Below are positions 33,334 to 46,442 of a stretch of DNA of 64,000 nucleotides, one piece after another. The position numbers and the translations under genes are program-made. This DNA is from Symsagittifera roscoffensis. Taxonomy: Eukaryota; Xenacoelomorpha; Acoela; Convolutidae. Within the stretch, counting starts at the first letter, position 1; each line of letters begins with the position of its first letter. The notes beneath the pieces were generated by a model. The model searched no databases. It saw only the letters and a list, made by a program, of their open reading frames with translations, and was not told the DNA's origin. The stretch covers positions 12,756,517 through 12,820,516 of the forward strand of contig NC_087066.1 in NCBI RefSeq assembly GCF_963678635.1, given 5' to 3'.

Positions 33334-36300
33334 ATGAGCTAAAGTCAAAGTGACAAAAGTCCAGACGAAAATTTTGTTTTACCATTTCTCATCAGTTCAC
33401 TCACTGACGTTAGAGGACAAATACAATTTTGCAATAAACTAATCGCAAATTTATTCGAACAAGGAATTAGCCCATGTAAAGCAGAATTCCCAGAAAAAAA
33501 AAAAAAAAGACAAATTGTCGATCAATATTTAAAACAAATATATAACCTAACACAACAATAAGGAATTTACACCATAGAACTCAGTACAGCAAGTAAATTT
33601 CATGGTAAATATGTTATTCAAAAAGACGACGTCGACATAGAATTTTCAAACTTATTCACAAAATACATTAAAAACATACAACATCAAAATTCACAGAGAG
33701 AAAATTCAATATTTACTAACGATGTTTTTGCAATAATATATAGTTACTTATCTATACTAGAAAAGACAGAAAATGAAAGTACGTCACCAGTTCAAACGTC
33801 AAGACACACGAATGTAAGAAATGAAATTGCCGCATTCTCAGCATTTTTAAACACAATCCGAGAAAATTTTTCAAGCAAAGAATTTCACAAAATGTTAAAT
33901 ACGATTTACAACAAATCTTAGCATGGTTCATAATTAACTATTTCACACATAATACTGATTTAATTGCACAAGCAAGAAAAAATTTTTCGACCTCAAAGTA
34001 CCAATGATGACACTGTCATTGCAGAACAGTTAGATTATATTTGGGACCCTGATTGGTCTCATCCATTATTCCTGAATATCCCAATAGACATCTCAAGTCA
34101 AGCAATCAGTACAATTTCGATTCATAAAGACTATGTAAAAGTATTTCCACTTACAATTGATGCAACACCTGTAAACTATAATTCATTTTTACCCAATAGA
34201 AGACAAAAAAATAGTTTATATTCAATTCTTGTACAACAGGAAAATTTGAATATAATTAGAAATCTTAAACAACAGGATTTTCAAACACCATTACATTTTA
34301 TAAATGAAGAAATAGTTGAAACAATAGTAACAACTACACATTAAAGTATTTCACGAATACATCCGAACCTTACAACGCCAAAACCTAAAAATCTAGCATT
34401 ACCACAAGTAACATTGCAATCTACGGTAAAACCCTCGGTTGCTCCAAAATATTCACATATGGATTATCAAACATATAGACCAATGACGAAACCATTAAAA
34501 ACACAAAAAACGTTCACAAAAAATAATTTTGCAGAACACAATTTTAATTATGTAAATCCAACACAAACAACTCTTCCTCCCCGAATAAATAGGCATAATC
34601 ATTTATTTTCACAAAAATTCAATTTTACAATTACATCAACAAATTCAGTAAACTTTCATGACTATCCACATCCCTCACAAGATCAGAGTGAAAATTACCC
34701 ATTTTCCCAACAAAATAAAAATAAACAACAAACACCATATTATACATCAGATTATTTATCGATTATTTATCAGATGATGACGATTATTACCAACCAGATA
34801 TTTTTGCACCATAAACACAAGAATATCGTGCACAAAAACATCAAGCATCCCAAAACATAAAATATAACCCACAAAATTTAGCTAAAACACAAAGCTATCT
34901 ACCATTGCACATACAAATTCAACCTAGTACACAATCCTACCAACCAGCACAATCACAAAACCCGGTCATCATGGATTCATTCTTGTCAACCAACACAAAT
35001 GCAAAATGAAATGCCACTACCATATTATTTACAACAACATGAATTAACAAAACATCAACTTACAAACTTTTCACAAATACCAAATGCCGCAGAATCACTA
35101 CAAATGATAATGAATCCCTACATAATGGGTAGATCGTCAATAACATCAAATAAACCATTGATGGTATTTACAGGCACAGACCCTGAAAACTCTGTAGAAA
35201 ATTACTTAAATGCAGGCACAGCAATTTTAATTTTAAATATAGGACCTGAACCAATTAATACATCACTTCACCAAAATTGGATACATAGATGCACAGCGTA
35301 AATACAAACAACACTTGATGGCGCAGCTCAAAAATGATTTTCAGTTTTATCTATAGTAATAAAATCAAATTGGAAAAGATTCACACAAAAATTTTCAAAA
35401 ATGTTTGATTCTGAAAGAAACAATTAACATCAAAGAGTTTTATGTAATGAAATTCGCAGACTACCAAACGAAACAATTATACAATTGGCAGTTAGAATCG
35501 AAACACTAGTTCGAAAAACTTATTCACTTAACACTCATGATTATAAAAAGACGAAAATGACAGAAATTTTAATGATGACTCTGACACCTCAATTAAGGAA
35601 TATAGCTATTAAAAAGAGAGCATCACATCCCTCCTCAATCCGAGAACCAGATTTAGATTTTAGAAAACTAGTTGATAAACTAGAACAAGCAGAAATCACA
35701 ATGAAACTCGAAGAAACAGAAAACCTCAAACTACAATATGTTAATAGAATCGAAACAAATATTACACATATAAACAACATACAAGATTCATATGTAGATA
35801 TATCTGACAAAATCACTGAAATTTCAAACATATATGAGAAAAATCCAAATTTCAAAGGTAAATCATCTTTCAAAAAATGATGTAATTATTGCAAAAGATA
35901 CGGACACAGCATTGCCGAATGTAGACAAAAACAACAAGATAACAAGAACAAACCACAAAAGTGCAAAGAACCAAATAAATCATTCTACCAATACATGAAA
36001 AAAGACCAAAATTTACCAAACAAAAATATACATAGTGATAACAGCTCTGGAAAACCATTTCCAAATAATTCAATTTATTCAAGATACCAATCACCTTATA
36101 ACTCTGGTTATAGAGGTAGATCACCAGAACAAAGAAATTCACAAAATTTCTAACAAAATAGATATAGTCGATCAAATAGTCAAAATAATCAGTATAGAAA
36201 CAACCATTCACGATCAAATTCAAACAGAAGAGAATATTTGTTTGATACCAATTCCCATTCAAATTCTAGGAATAAACACTATTCAAACGATAGATCAAGA

Positions 36301-36660
36301 AACTCATCATACAATAGAAACAGAAACTATTCAAACAATTGGAATAGAAGCTATTCAAATAATCGAAATCAAAGTTACCAAAACAATAGATCGAGAAACA
36401 ATTCAAACAACAGATCTAATTATCAACGAACCAATAACAACTACTATCATAATATATCACAAAATAATTCACAAATTAGGAATCCAAGTTATAACAATCA
36501 ACAAAGAAATTATTCCCAATCTCCTCATAGAAATAATAATCGCTATTCCGATTCCCAACACAAATATAGAAGCATTACACCGAAACATCAAAGACAAATT
36601 AATAAGGTACAAACAACTGAAGAAACAACTTCAAACCCAACATCAACAGACAGCGAAAGT
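33334..36660 (+). pseudogene. gag: Very long Gag of large element, with RS/N-rich nucleocapsid
   Basis: One reading frame runs from ATG 33334 through the protease, broken by stops (codon 3, about 33559, 35299, 35878 and others) and short frameshifts (about 33920, 34345, 34860, 35330-35480). The N-terminal 550 codons match nothing I know and include an Asn/Gln/Thr-rich middle (34400-34900). Capsid-like sequence lies at about 35080-35870 (FTGTDP, AVRIETLVRK). One knuckle, CNYCKRYGHSIAEC (CX2CX4HX4C), is at 35881-35922. A tail of Arg/Ser/Asn/Tyr repeats follows (about 36080-36560; NRNRNYSNN type). At about 1,100 codons it is two to four times the usual gypsy Gag. Gag forms the particle and binds RNA; the RS/N-rich tail is probably disordered. 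Confidence 0.85.
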
Positions 36661-37458
36661 GATACAGATAATACCATCTCAGTTAAAATGATAACAGTCA
36701 AAAATGACTACGAACCTATCATATATGAACAACCCTTCCATTCACACATTTACGAAAATCAATCGGAACTTCTTCAAGATTTTTACACTAGACCTAGTAG
36801 TAATAATGTACCAGTTACACAAGAAGTAAAAGAAATTAACACGGTAATTAAACCCCAAAAAGACGAAGTACAATGTTCAAGTACAAACCACAATTATCAA
36901 AATATGCAAAAAGAACTACCAAGAGAAAAAATTTGGACAATTCCATTTCTCTTAGAAAGTCCAAAAAGTAAAGAATTTCAACCACCAGACCTTGAAATAG
37001 ATTTTTTAATCGCCTCGGGAGCAAAATCAAATATCATCAATATCCCCACTTGGAATGAAATCAAAACATTACACCCAAACTTAATACCTATGAAAACAGC
37101 CAGTAAATTAGCAACAGCACAAGGCTCAAAATTAATAAATTATGAAAAAATCCAACTTTTCCTTGTTCCCACTAGAACAACGGAACAAAACAAAATTTTA
37201 AGCAAACCATTTAAACAAACATTCCACATAACAGATATAAAACACAATATCATTGGCATACAGTTTATAACTAAATATATTCCCACTATAAACATTTTAA
37301 ATAATAAACTCCATATAAAAAAAATACACAAAAATGAAGAACACATCCTTAACATTCTTTCAGAGATTAAACAAACAACCAACCTTTTTCTCCAAATGTT
37401 ACCCTATATACAATCAGGAACGAAAATATCTGAAACCATTATCAGGAAATGTATATAA
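36661..37458 (+). pseudogene. pro: Aspartic protease of large element, active site lost
   Basis: In the same frame as Gag, so Gag-Pro was probably one polyprotein. The retropepsin-like domain is at about 36980-37300. The active-site string reads IDFLIASGAKSNII, where the catalytic Asp of D(S/T)G is Ala, so this copy would be inactive. The second half shows the NIIGIQFIT box that corresponds to the (I/L)(L/I)G family motif. The frame ends at 37458, while RT-side coding is in the next frame from about 37334. Whether this is a natural frameshift site or decay cannot be told from one copy. Confidence 0.75.
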
Positions 37459-39330
37459 ATTTTCAATCAAACAAGTTAACCAGTATGATAAAAACCAAAA
37501 CAAACAACATCTCTTTATGTCAAACCTTGAATTTCAACCCATTCATAACTTTTTTTGAATAACAATTTCATCCATAAAATACATGAAACATTCAAACTCG
37601 GATATTATTTCGTTACATGTACCTAATATTTCACCATACCAAATAACATTACCTCTAGGACTCTTAGGATACTGTGAAACAAATGCCACAACTTCACCTA
37701 CAAACGAAGTAGCATATCGAGTCAATAATGTATTACAACTACTGGACATATGTCAATCAACAATTCTTGATGAAGAATTATCAATAAACAATATAAAAAA
37801 GCAATGAAAAAAGAAAAACATATTATTTCAAAAAAACACCATATTTTAAACCAACGTTTAAAAAATTAGATTATACAGAAGAACAACAACAATTTTTAAC
37901 GATGTTTAACTTTCAACACTCTCAAATAACACAAAACGAATTCGACAAATTAGCCAAACGACTATTAAAATATCCAACAGTTTATGCAACATAAGAATTT
38001 GATGTTGGCAAAGTTAGTTCACCACACTACATTTACCTTTAAAACCTGACGCAATTTTCAAAAATCAAAGAGCAAGTAAAGTACCAATTCACTTACATTA
38101 CAAAGTCAATAGATTACTTGACGTTCTAGAACATTACGAAATCATATCCCCAGGAAATAAAGAAGAACAACCAAAAAGAAACACCTTTATTAACCCTGTT
38201 ATTATTCTCGCTAAAGTAGAATCACTAAAAATTGTTCTAGACGTTGGATATCTCAATTCACTAATTAACGAATCTATATGCAATTGGCCTATTGAACCCA
38301 TTCAAGTAAATCTAACAAAAATAAATGGTAAATATTTCACAACCGCAGATATGAATAGTGCATACAATCAAATGCCATTAGATGAACAATCACGACGGTT
38401 AACCCAATTCGTTATTGGAAATCAATAATACGATTTCATTAGATTATTCTCTGGAATATCCATAGGACCAGCAGCTTTTTCATCTTTTATGAGTAAAATT
38501 TTCAAACCACTTATACTCAAGAAAAATGCAATCAAATACTTAGACGATGTTTTCATGCAATCACAAACTGAAGCTGAAATGTTTATAACTTTAGAACAGT
38601 ATCATCAAATACTCAAAAGGAAAACATGAAAGCAGACCCAGACAAATCACATTTTTTTCAAACACGCGTAAAGTTTCTTGGACAGATTATTGAAAGAAAC
38701 ACTATAACTCCATTAAAATCACGCAATTGGAATGTTAAATTTCTCAAGTAAACACTCATACAAAATGCAATTATACTTAGACAGCAAAATAACTTTGAAT
38801 GGACTACCGAACATCAAACACGATTTGAAGAAATTAAAAAACTTCTAACAGAACAAATATCAAACACAATCCCAGATCTAAATCAACCATTTTACACAAT
38901 GTGCGATGCTTCAAATTTTGGCATCGGCGCAGCATTACTAGAATCACACAGTGGAACAAATAAAATGAATCTTATATCAGCAAACTCTTGTTTATTCACA
39001 CAAGCCGAACTACGACTCTCTACTCTTATGAGAGAATGCACAGCTATAATATACACACTTACAGAATATGAATTTCTGATACTTGGATCAAAACATCCAA
39101 CAGTTCTATTTACAGATCACATATCAATTATATTTTTTTTTACACAAAAATCAAATCCAAACCATAGAGTGTACAGAATTTATCTAATTCTAATGAAATT
39201 CCAAAACCTACATATAGTTTGGACAGTAGGAAAAATCTTGCATTACCAGATACGCTTAGCAGGAATACACCACTTGAACTACTTACACGAAAAAATACAG
39301 TTGAATTACGAAAAACTACAAGTTTTCAAC
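37334..39330 (+). pseudogene. pol: Reverse transcriptase and RNase H of large element
   Basis: RT pieces: a linker at 37334-37807, then the palm from about 38040 with YFTTADMNSAYNQMP (motif A), FSGISIGPAAFSSFMSK (motif B) and AIKYLDDVF (catalytic YLDD, near 38541), all with intervening stops (for example after GNQ near 38427). The connection to RNase H is shortened (about 38730-38800). RNase H from 38890 shows MCDASNFGIGAAL, MRECTAIIYTL and LFTDHIS, the expected acidic residues, then shifts frame near 39220 to end with LALPDTLSRNT. These enzymes would copy element RNA to DNA in the particle. The order and motifs are typical of Ty3/gypsy; this copy is decayed. Confidence 0.9.
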
Positions 39331-40804
39331 CTTCATGGACCACTCGACACAATTCCCCTATCAAAATTAGAAGTCGAAAAAATTTTTCTATCACCAACAA
39401 AAACAATTACACTACAATTATTACAAAAATACCAAAACCTTGAACCTGTTATTAGACAACTCAAATCATGGCACAAATATAAAACAAAACAAGCAAAAGC
39501 TGATGCAACGATTTTAGGAAATAAAACATTCCTCCGATACTTTAGAAAGTTTAATAAAACAACTATACATGAAAGCACAGATCTTTTAGAATATCAAACA
39601 CCTGATTTTAAAGTCCCCTGTTTTCCCCTAAGTATGATGTTGATAGCATTCAACATATCGCACACACAACATACAAAAGGACACTCAGGATCAGACAAGA
39701 CATACTCAAATTTTACACAAAATTCTTACTTCCCAAATGCACCAATTTGGATAAAAGTATTATGCAACGATTGCATGATATGTCAATTGAAAAAACCCTA
39801 TTCAAATCAAAAACAATTAGCACCGAAACAAGATTTTAAAGGACAATTTCTATTTTTCAATCATAGAACTTCATTTGACACAAAAGGACCAATCCTCCGA
39901 AGGAAATTCTTATATTATGGTCATTGTTGATGCATTTACGCACTACGTAGCACTCAACCCAGTACCACATTGTAATGCTTATTATGCATACACAACACTT
40001 TACGAAAATTGGATAGATAAATTCGGACTACCCGAAAAACTAGTCACAGATAACGGCACAGAATTTATAAATAATGAAATCATCACATTATGCCACCTAT
40101 ATAATATCAAACATAAACCACGTACAGCTCATGCACCATGGACAAATGGATTAGTCGAAGGAATGAACCGTTCACTACAAGAATGTTTTAGAAAATTATT
40201 CCCCTTATCCTATAATTCACAAATCACAACAACTCTAGGAATGTCACCATACGAAATGGTTTTTAATCAAAAGCCACGAAAATCAATTATGTTTACAGCA
40301 AATGCCCATAAAAACACAAGGTTATTGTCAACCAAATAAAGATTCAATCTGTTATAATCTACCAATACATGCACATGATGAAGACCACTTTCACCATCGA
40401 CAAATTTTAAAATTAACTTCCGGTACACATACCGAAGGATTTTAAATAGAGATAAAAAACACAACGAAGTCTACTAAAAAGTAACAAAGAAATTGTTACA
40501 AAGACAAAATATAAACAACCAAAATAATTCACGCTTCATGCCAGTCAAAGATTTAAAAATTGGAACATTTGTTTTAATACCTAATTTCAATACACAAAAA
40601 GATATCTCCAAAAAGTTACAACCACTTCGAAAAGGACCATACCAAATAATTGATAAACCTACTGAAGTAACATACAAACTTACTGACTCCAGTAAAAAAG
40701 AAATCGTTCAACACCGTAACAACCTGTTACCTTACCATCCAAACGACTACGCACTCCGCGAATTAACTCAATTATATTCTTTCACTGGTTTACAAATCGT
40801 TTAA
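39331..40804 (+). pseudogene. pol: Integrase with GPY/F module, DD35E
   Basis: The N-terminal zinc-binding part is at about 39650-39800 (HTQHTKGHSG ... CNDCMICQ, HHCC type). After a frameshift near 39880 the catalytic core shows IMVIVDAFTHY, LVTDNGTEF and GLVEGMNRSL; the last Asp and the Glu are separated by exactly 35 residues. A small deletion seems to lie after SLQECFRK (about 40195). At the C-terminus, 40493-40804 carries LRKGPYQIIDKP, the GPY/F module of many gypsy and retroviral integrases. Stops occur between 40340 and 40490. It would insert the cDNA into host chromosomes; the TTAT duplication is its footprint. Confidence 0.92.
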
Positions 40805-41936
40805 AACAATCCACAAACGGAAAAAAATCAAAACGTTAATACCAATAAAAATAAAAAAAACAATCCAACAGCAAAACGCAAATCCTCAAATATCTAACAC
40901 ACTAGAACCAAAAATATCTCAAAAAGAAAGAAAAAATAGAAAAATGACAGAAAAAATATTACCACAGGATCAACAACAAAAATCCGAACATAGAGAATCA
41001 TCACGATTTAGAAGTTAACCACGATAAAACTACAAGACATTCATCCCGCAATCTAAAATAATTAAAAAAAGTTGAATTTCAAAAACAACTTTAATTCTGA
41101 TTAACGTCAATATTTTTTATAATCACTTTGAACTTTCACATTACCGTAATAACATGCTGAAGACACACTCGATAAATTTTAGTTCAATTTCAGCCAATAG
41201 AATTCAATCAATTTTGTCACCTTATTATCTCTAACACAAACTCATTAGCCGACAGATATCAATCTCCAGGCATATCTATAACTATAATTTTACGACCTCC
41301 AGGTCAGAAATAAGCAACTTGCCAAAACTTGACAACTAAAATAAATGCTACTTCAATATTACAACCCTTCCATATCAAATAATGCAAAAATTAACAATAT
41401 TTTCCTAATTCAGACCTCAAAAACCCTCCAACCAAAAATTGCAAATTAGCCTAAAGCAAAAAAGACACATGATCATTCGGCCTAAAGCACAAATATTTCA
41501 AAGATACCCCCAATTATCCAATAAATAAAAACAAAACTATGAAGACGTCCCGAACACCATAAAAAAAATCCTCAACAATTTTTGACAAAACTCAACCCAT
41601 TTGTCAAAAAATCAGTAAAAAGTCCGACCACACTTGAATTTCGCCCTAAATGTTTAAAAAATATTCGACGAAATAATCATTTCTTAAATGCTTCTTTCTA
41701 TAACAATCTATAACTTAAAACAAAAACTTTCAAACTTTTTCACAATTTTTGCGATTCTTTTCCAATGACACTTTTGAAGCCCTAATAATCCTTTCGATAA
41801 TTTTTGCAATCTTTTTTAAATTTTCTATTCTCTATTTGAAATATACCTCCAACTTTCCCAAATTCTTGACCACATCACAAGTACGATAACACAGAATCTA
41901 TTTAAATGATACCAACCATTTTTAATATCCCTAATC
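40805..41936 (+). other. Non-coding gap between pol and env
   Basis: About 1.1 kb with no domain-like frame, A-rich on the plus strand. Such a gap would be expected to hold splice acceptor signals for an env mRNA; several TTTTTC..CAAT and pyrimidine-rich tracts (41700-41830) are present, but no acceptor can be fixed. Confidence 0.5.
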
Positions 41937-44900
41937 ATGAAAATGTGTAAATGTATAAAAAAGGCAATGGTCACATTCGCCGTAGCAACTATTCTTTTGA
42001 TAATTTTTATTGAAGAATATTATACTAAACATAAATTTTTCCTATAAAAATTAAAACACTCAAATACCTTTCCAAAATTGCTAATCGAAAACCACCAAAA
42101 CAGTCCCCACCAACAACTTCCCAAGACAGTCCAATAACACCTACAACTACCAACAAACCCCAATCATCAACACGCATTTCTTTTCAAGACAACCCATACA
42201 CTTTTGAAGAACGACACGCACGATTATCTGAACCATTAGAACCAGTTAATCGGCAAGCATCTTTAAGCGAACCAACATATAATTTATATCCCACATTACA
42301 ACAAGGTTTAAATCGAATAAGAAACATTAGTCAAAATCAAAACACAGTCAAAATAAATAGACAAATTATACATCCACGAAGAAATAGAAATTTTCAAACC
42401 CCCAGAGTTCATTTTGATATACCCCAATCACCCACACCAACTACTTCAGAAAATCCAAGTAGTACATTACCAGAAACTCCCCCACTCCTTTCACAACGCA
42501 GCACCTCAAGTATACCCTCAGATTACTTAGGTTCAACAACAACATCTGAACAAATACGTGAAAATCCCTTTAACCCCCCCCCCCCCAATCCCACCGCACG
42601 ACTACCATATTGGGCAACACACTCATATACACAAGGTGAACCAAACTTAGTGAAAGATCCAATAGATATTTCTACGGATACAACACTATCATCATTACCA
42701 GAAACATTATCACTACTGTCAACACCATCATTAAGTCAAATTTCACCGACGCTTTTCCGTTTAAATTTTCCAAACAACCTCGACGCTAGATATCGAGAAC
42801 AATCATCAACAAATATCCCTTTACGACTAGATTGGAATACATTCGTAGCACCCCCACCATTATTTGGACAACATCAAGAAAGTAACCGACTCCACAGTTG
42901 GGCACTCAATAGATTACAATATAGACAAGATATCCACGAAAACATTCGAGAACACAATATTCAAATACTTCAACAGAATAGTCTCCAATTAAAATTTGAA
43001 ATCACGATCAAACTTAACAATAATGTTCAACATCCCTACCCATTAAATCCACCCATCAATCGAGTAAGACATATTAGCCAAAATCAAAATACATTCGAAA
43101 TAAATAGACAAATTATACATCCAAGACGAAACAGAAATTTTCAAACCCCCAGAGTTCACTTTAACATACCTCAATCACCAACACCAACTACCTCAGAACT
43201 TTCCAGCAGTACACTACCAGAAACTCCCACACTTGCTTCACAACATAGCATTTCAAATGTTCCAACAGACTATCTAGATTCAACTCCAACATCAGAGCAA
43301 AGCCGAGAAAATCCTTTTAACCCCACAGACACCACCGAACGACCACCATATTGGACAACACACTCATATACTCAAGGTGAACCCAATTTAGTGAATGAAC
43401 CAATAGATCTTTCTTCTGATACAATATTATCATCCCTGCCAGAAACACTTTCACTTCCATCAACACCATCTATAAGTCAAATATCACCAACACTTTTCCC
43501 CACCAATCTTGACGCTAGATACCAAGATTAATCATCAACAAATACCCCTCTACGGTTAGATTGGAATACTTTCGTAGCACCTACCTCACTATTCGGACAA
43601 CATCAAGAAGGTAGCCAACTCCACAATTGGGCACTAAATAGATTACAGTATAGACAAGATATTCACAAACATACACATTTTCCCCAATGTCCGCCAAATA
43701 TAACAGCTCAATCACTACCTCCCCCATTTATAACAACTGAAGTCATATATAAATACGACAGATATACCAAAAACACAATCGGATATATAACCTTTTATAA
43801 CCCATACTCAGGATTATCATACACATGTTTATTTTACAAATGTTTACATTTCAACACCTCTTTTTTAAAAATTTTTCCGAACAAAATACAAATCCATCTC
43901 CTCGCACAGGACCTCAGGATTTATTAGTAACACACCATGATTGGAAAGAAAACTAACAAAAAACACTACACATATATGCTATAAACCAAGTAACACAATG
44001 CAAATCAGAACCATAAGCTATAGAAACTACAAACATGATAGCAACATTATACTCAAAAGCCCGAGCAACAACACTTACAGGCTATAAATTTACAGCTACA
44101 TTTTCCGAAAAGAAATTACATTGTTCGCAAGTTTCAAATGGAAATAAAAACCGACTTGATTACGAATCATTCTACCAAAGTAATATAGAAAGACTTTTAC
44201 ATCTAAAACCCGACGATTGTAAAAACGAACTACTCAGATTAAAGTTGTCTAAAAATGAAAACTCAAACAGAAAAATAGTAAACTTTCAAGTCTTCGCCGA
44301 CTCTGTACATCAAGCAGAACTTGAAAGATATCAAGGACATATTAATTTAGACGAAAATTATCCGTACAACGGCGCACACGGACGACTAATTTATGATATT
44401 CATGACAAACACTGAATACCACATATTGGAATAAACAATCTTTCAAACTGCAAAGCAGATACAAAAAATAAAGGATACCAAGAAATAATTTTTTTTGACT
44501 GGAAAAAACAACTCAAAAAAATACAACTCACACGAGATTTAAAAAATAATACTATAACTTATCAAGTAATCAGACTACCTTGCAAAAATGACCAAGATTT
44601 TTGTGATCCTACAACACGGACACAAGCCACAATTGTTTGGTTTCCCGTAGACACTTGTACAACATTTCAACCAGCAAAAATCCACGCTAGAATGATTAAT
44701 TTTCAGAAAAAATTTTCATTGAATCCATCCCATTTGAAAAAATCAACCCAAGTCAAATAAGACATCACAATATTAAATTCAGAAACATTCACATTATAGA
44801 AAATAAATTAACACGTTTTCAAATTTATCATGAAACAGAATTTGCATATAAAAATCCATTCCACAAAACACAATATTCTGAAAGACTTGTCGAATACGAC

Positions 44901-46442
44901 GACGGTTTCGATATGACCACTGAAAAAATAAAATATAATCCCTATGCAACACATCAACCTATCAACGAAGGAATATCATACATCCCAGTAAACCTTCTAA
45001 AAAAACAGAGGAAACTCTCGTGGAAAACTAAAGCCACAAGACACTGAAAGCACACGATTACAAGAAATATCACTGATGAATAGTACATATTTTGGCGCAG
45101 TACACTATGACATCTACTTGGATATGAAATTAGACCAAACAATTAGTAGAATTTTTCAAGAAATGTCACTTTCCGAATTAGAAACACTACATCAACTATG
45201 TGAATTAGAAAGAACTCAGATTTTACAATCACTCGCAGTAGCAGTTCTAAAAATACCCTACGCAGGATATTTGTTATCCGGAACTAGATCAAATTTCCTT
45301 GACTATGAAGGAAATATCTTATGGTTTTAAACTTGCACCAAAAAAGTATCACCATTATATGTTTTTGAAGATAAATATTGTTACAAGCGAATCCCGATAT
45401 TCTATAAAAATGAAGTACGTTTTGTCGATACACTTTCAAGATGAACATATTTTTGGAATACCGCACTCCCATGTGGATCAAAAAATAGCCACAACGTCGT
45501 ACAATTAAACCTCGACGAAGAAAAATACTACCTAATTACACCATACCCAACATTAATGGAACCATTGAAAAATTTTCACCCGAAAGTATTCGAACTATTG
45601 CTCGCAATCCCAATATCGATCTACAATTGATAGGAATATAATTTAAATCAAATATACAACATCACATTCGTACACAACAATTTCAGGAACTACTAACACA
45701 AATGGACACTATACAACGACAATCGATAGATCAAAATTTAAGAAAACTCGCAGAAACCGCAGGATTTTCAGACATCTATACACAAGACTACAGCGGATAT
45801 TTTAAAGATATAAAGGATTACATATACTTAAACGGCGAAAAATATAGACCACAAGATATCTCACCAATAAATGTTTTTAGTTTCGTAACCTTAAAAAACG
45901 AAATCCTTATCTTTCTAGGATGGCCCTATTACATCTTAGAAAGATTGACTATCTTAAACGCTATGTTTAACTTTATTGGATTTCTTTTCTCATTACTAAA
46001 AGGAATCTATAACACATGCGCAAAACATACACAAGTAAACCGACAAGCAAGCGTAGCACGCATATTATTTGCAGGATTTTTTGGAATGTTTTCATCATCA
46101 GTAAATGAAATACTCTTATATGCACAAATCAAAGAATACAATACAAAATTATCAACAAACCCGAACAGATACGACGAATCAAACATTAATACAAATACAT
46201 TTCCTAAAGCACCTCATTTACCAAATCTACATCATAACCATCAATTATCATTAGTTTCACGAAATTTTAGAAACTTAGCAATCACAAACCCTCCAAACTT
46301 AAGACCAAGTCACATACAAAGCCCCATTCAACATATAATAACACAACACCCCCAAAATGACGACACATATGAACAAATCATTGAACAGCCCCATACCACC
46401 ACTTTTCAATCTCAAAATAATCATTTTTTCAGCCCGCGATGA
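41937..46442 (+). pseudogene. env: Env-like glycoprotein gene with duplicated P/S/T-rich stem
   Basis: ATG 41937 starts MKMCKCIKKAMVTFAVATIL, a basic start plus hydrophobic run typical of a signal peptide or anchor; the frame then slips. From 42036 to about 43700 there is a Pro/Ser/Thr-rich stem holding a tandem duplication with a period of about 740 bp. The ectodomain (43950-45640) has spaced Cys and the blocks DYESFYQSNIERL, DFCDPTTR, LLSGTRSNFLDYEG and KRIPIFYKNEVRFVD. Those blocks resemble, from general knowledge, the mononegavirus-type (chu/rhabdo-like) glycoproteins captured by some invertebrate elements; this is tentative. 45702-46442 adds a hydrophobic C-terminal part (about 45860-46100) and a polar tail. 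There are many stops and frameshifts, so no product is expected. Confidence 0.7.
42310..43670 (+). repeat. Tandem duplication of about 740 bp inside env stem
   Basis: Copy A (about 42310-42945) and copy B (about 43050-43670) share AAATAGACAAATTATACATC, TTTTCAAACCCCCAGAGTTC, CACACTCATATAC, ATTGGAATAC.TTCGTAGCAC and TATAGACAAGATAT. Spacing is about 747 bp at the left and 728 bp at the right. A 14-C tract at 42573-42586 in copy A replaces mixed sequence in copy B and breaks the frame. The duplicated protein is rich in Thr, Pro and Ser, as in mucin-like stems. Confidence 0.92.

Noticed and set aside
33334-36660. Recoded stop codons (alternative genetic code) because Gag stays in one frame despite stops
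   Set aside because: TAA, TAG and TGA all interrupt, frameshifts are also present, the protease catalytic Asp is mutated and the LTRs have diverged; simple decay explains it.
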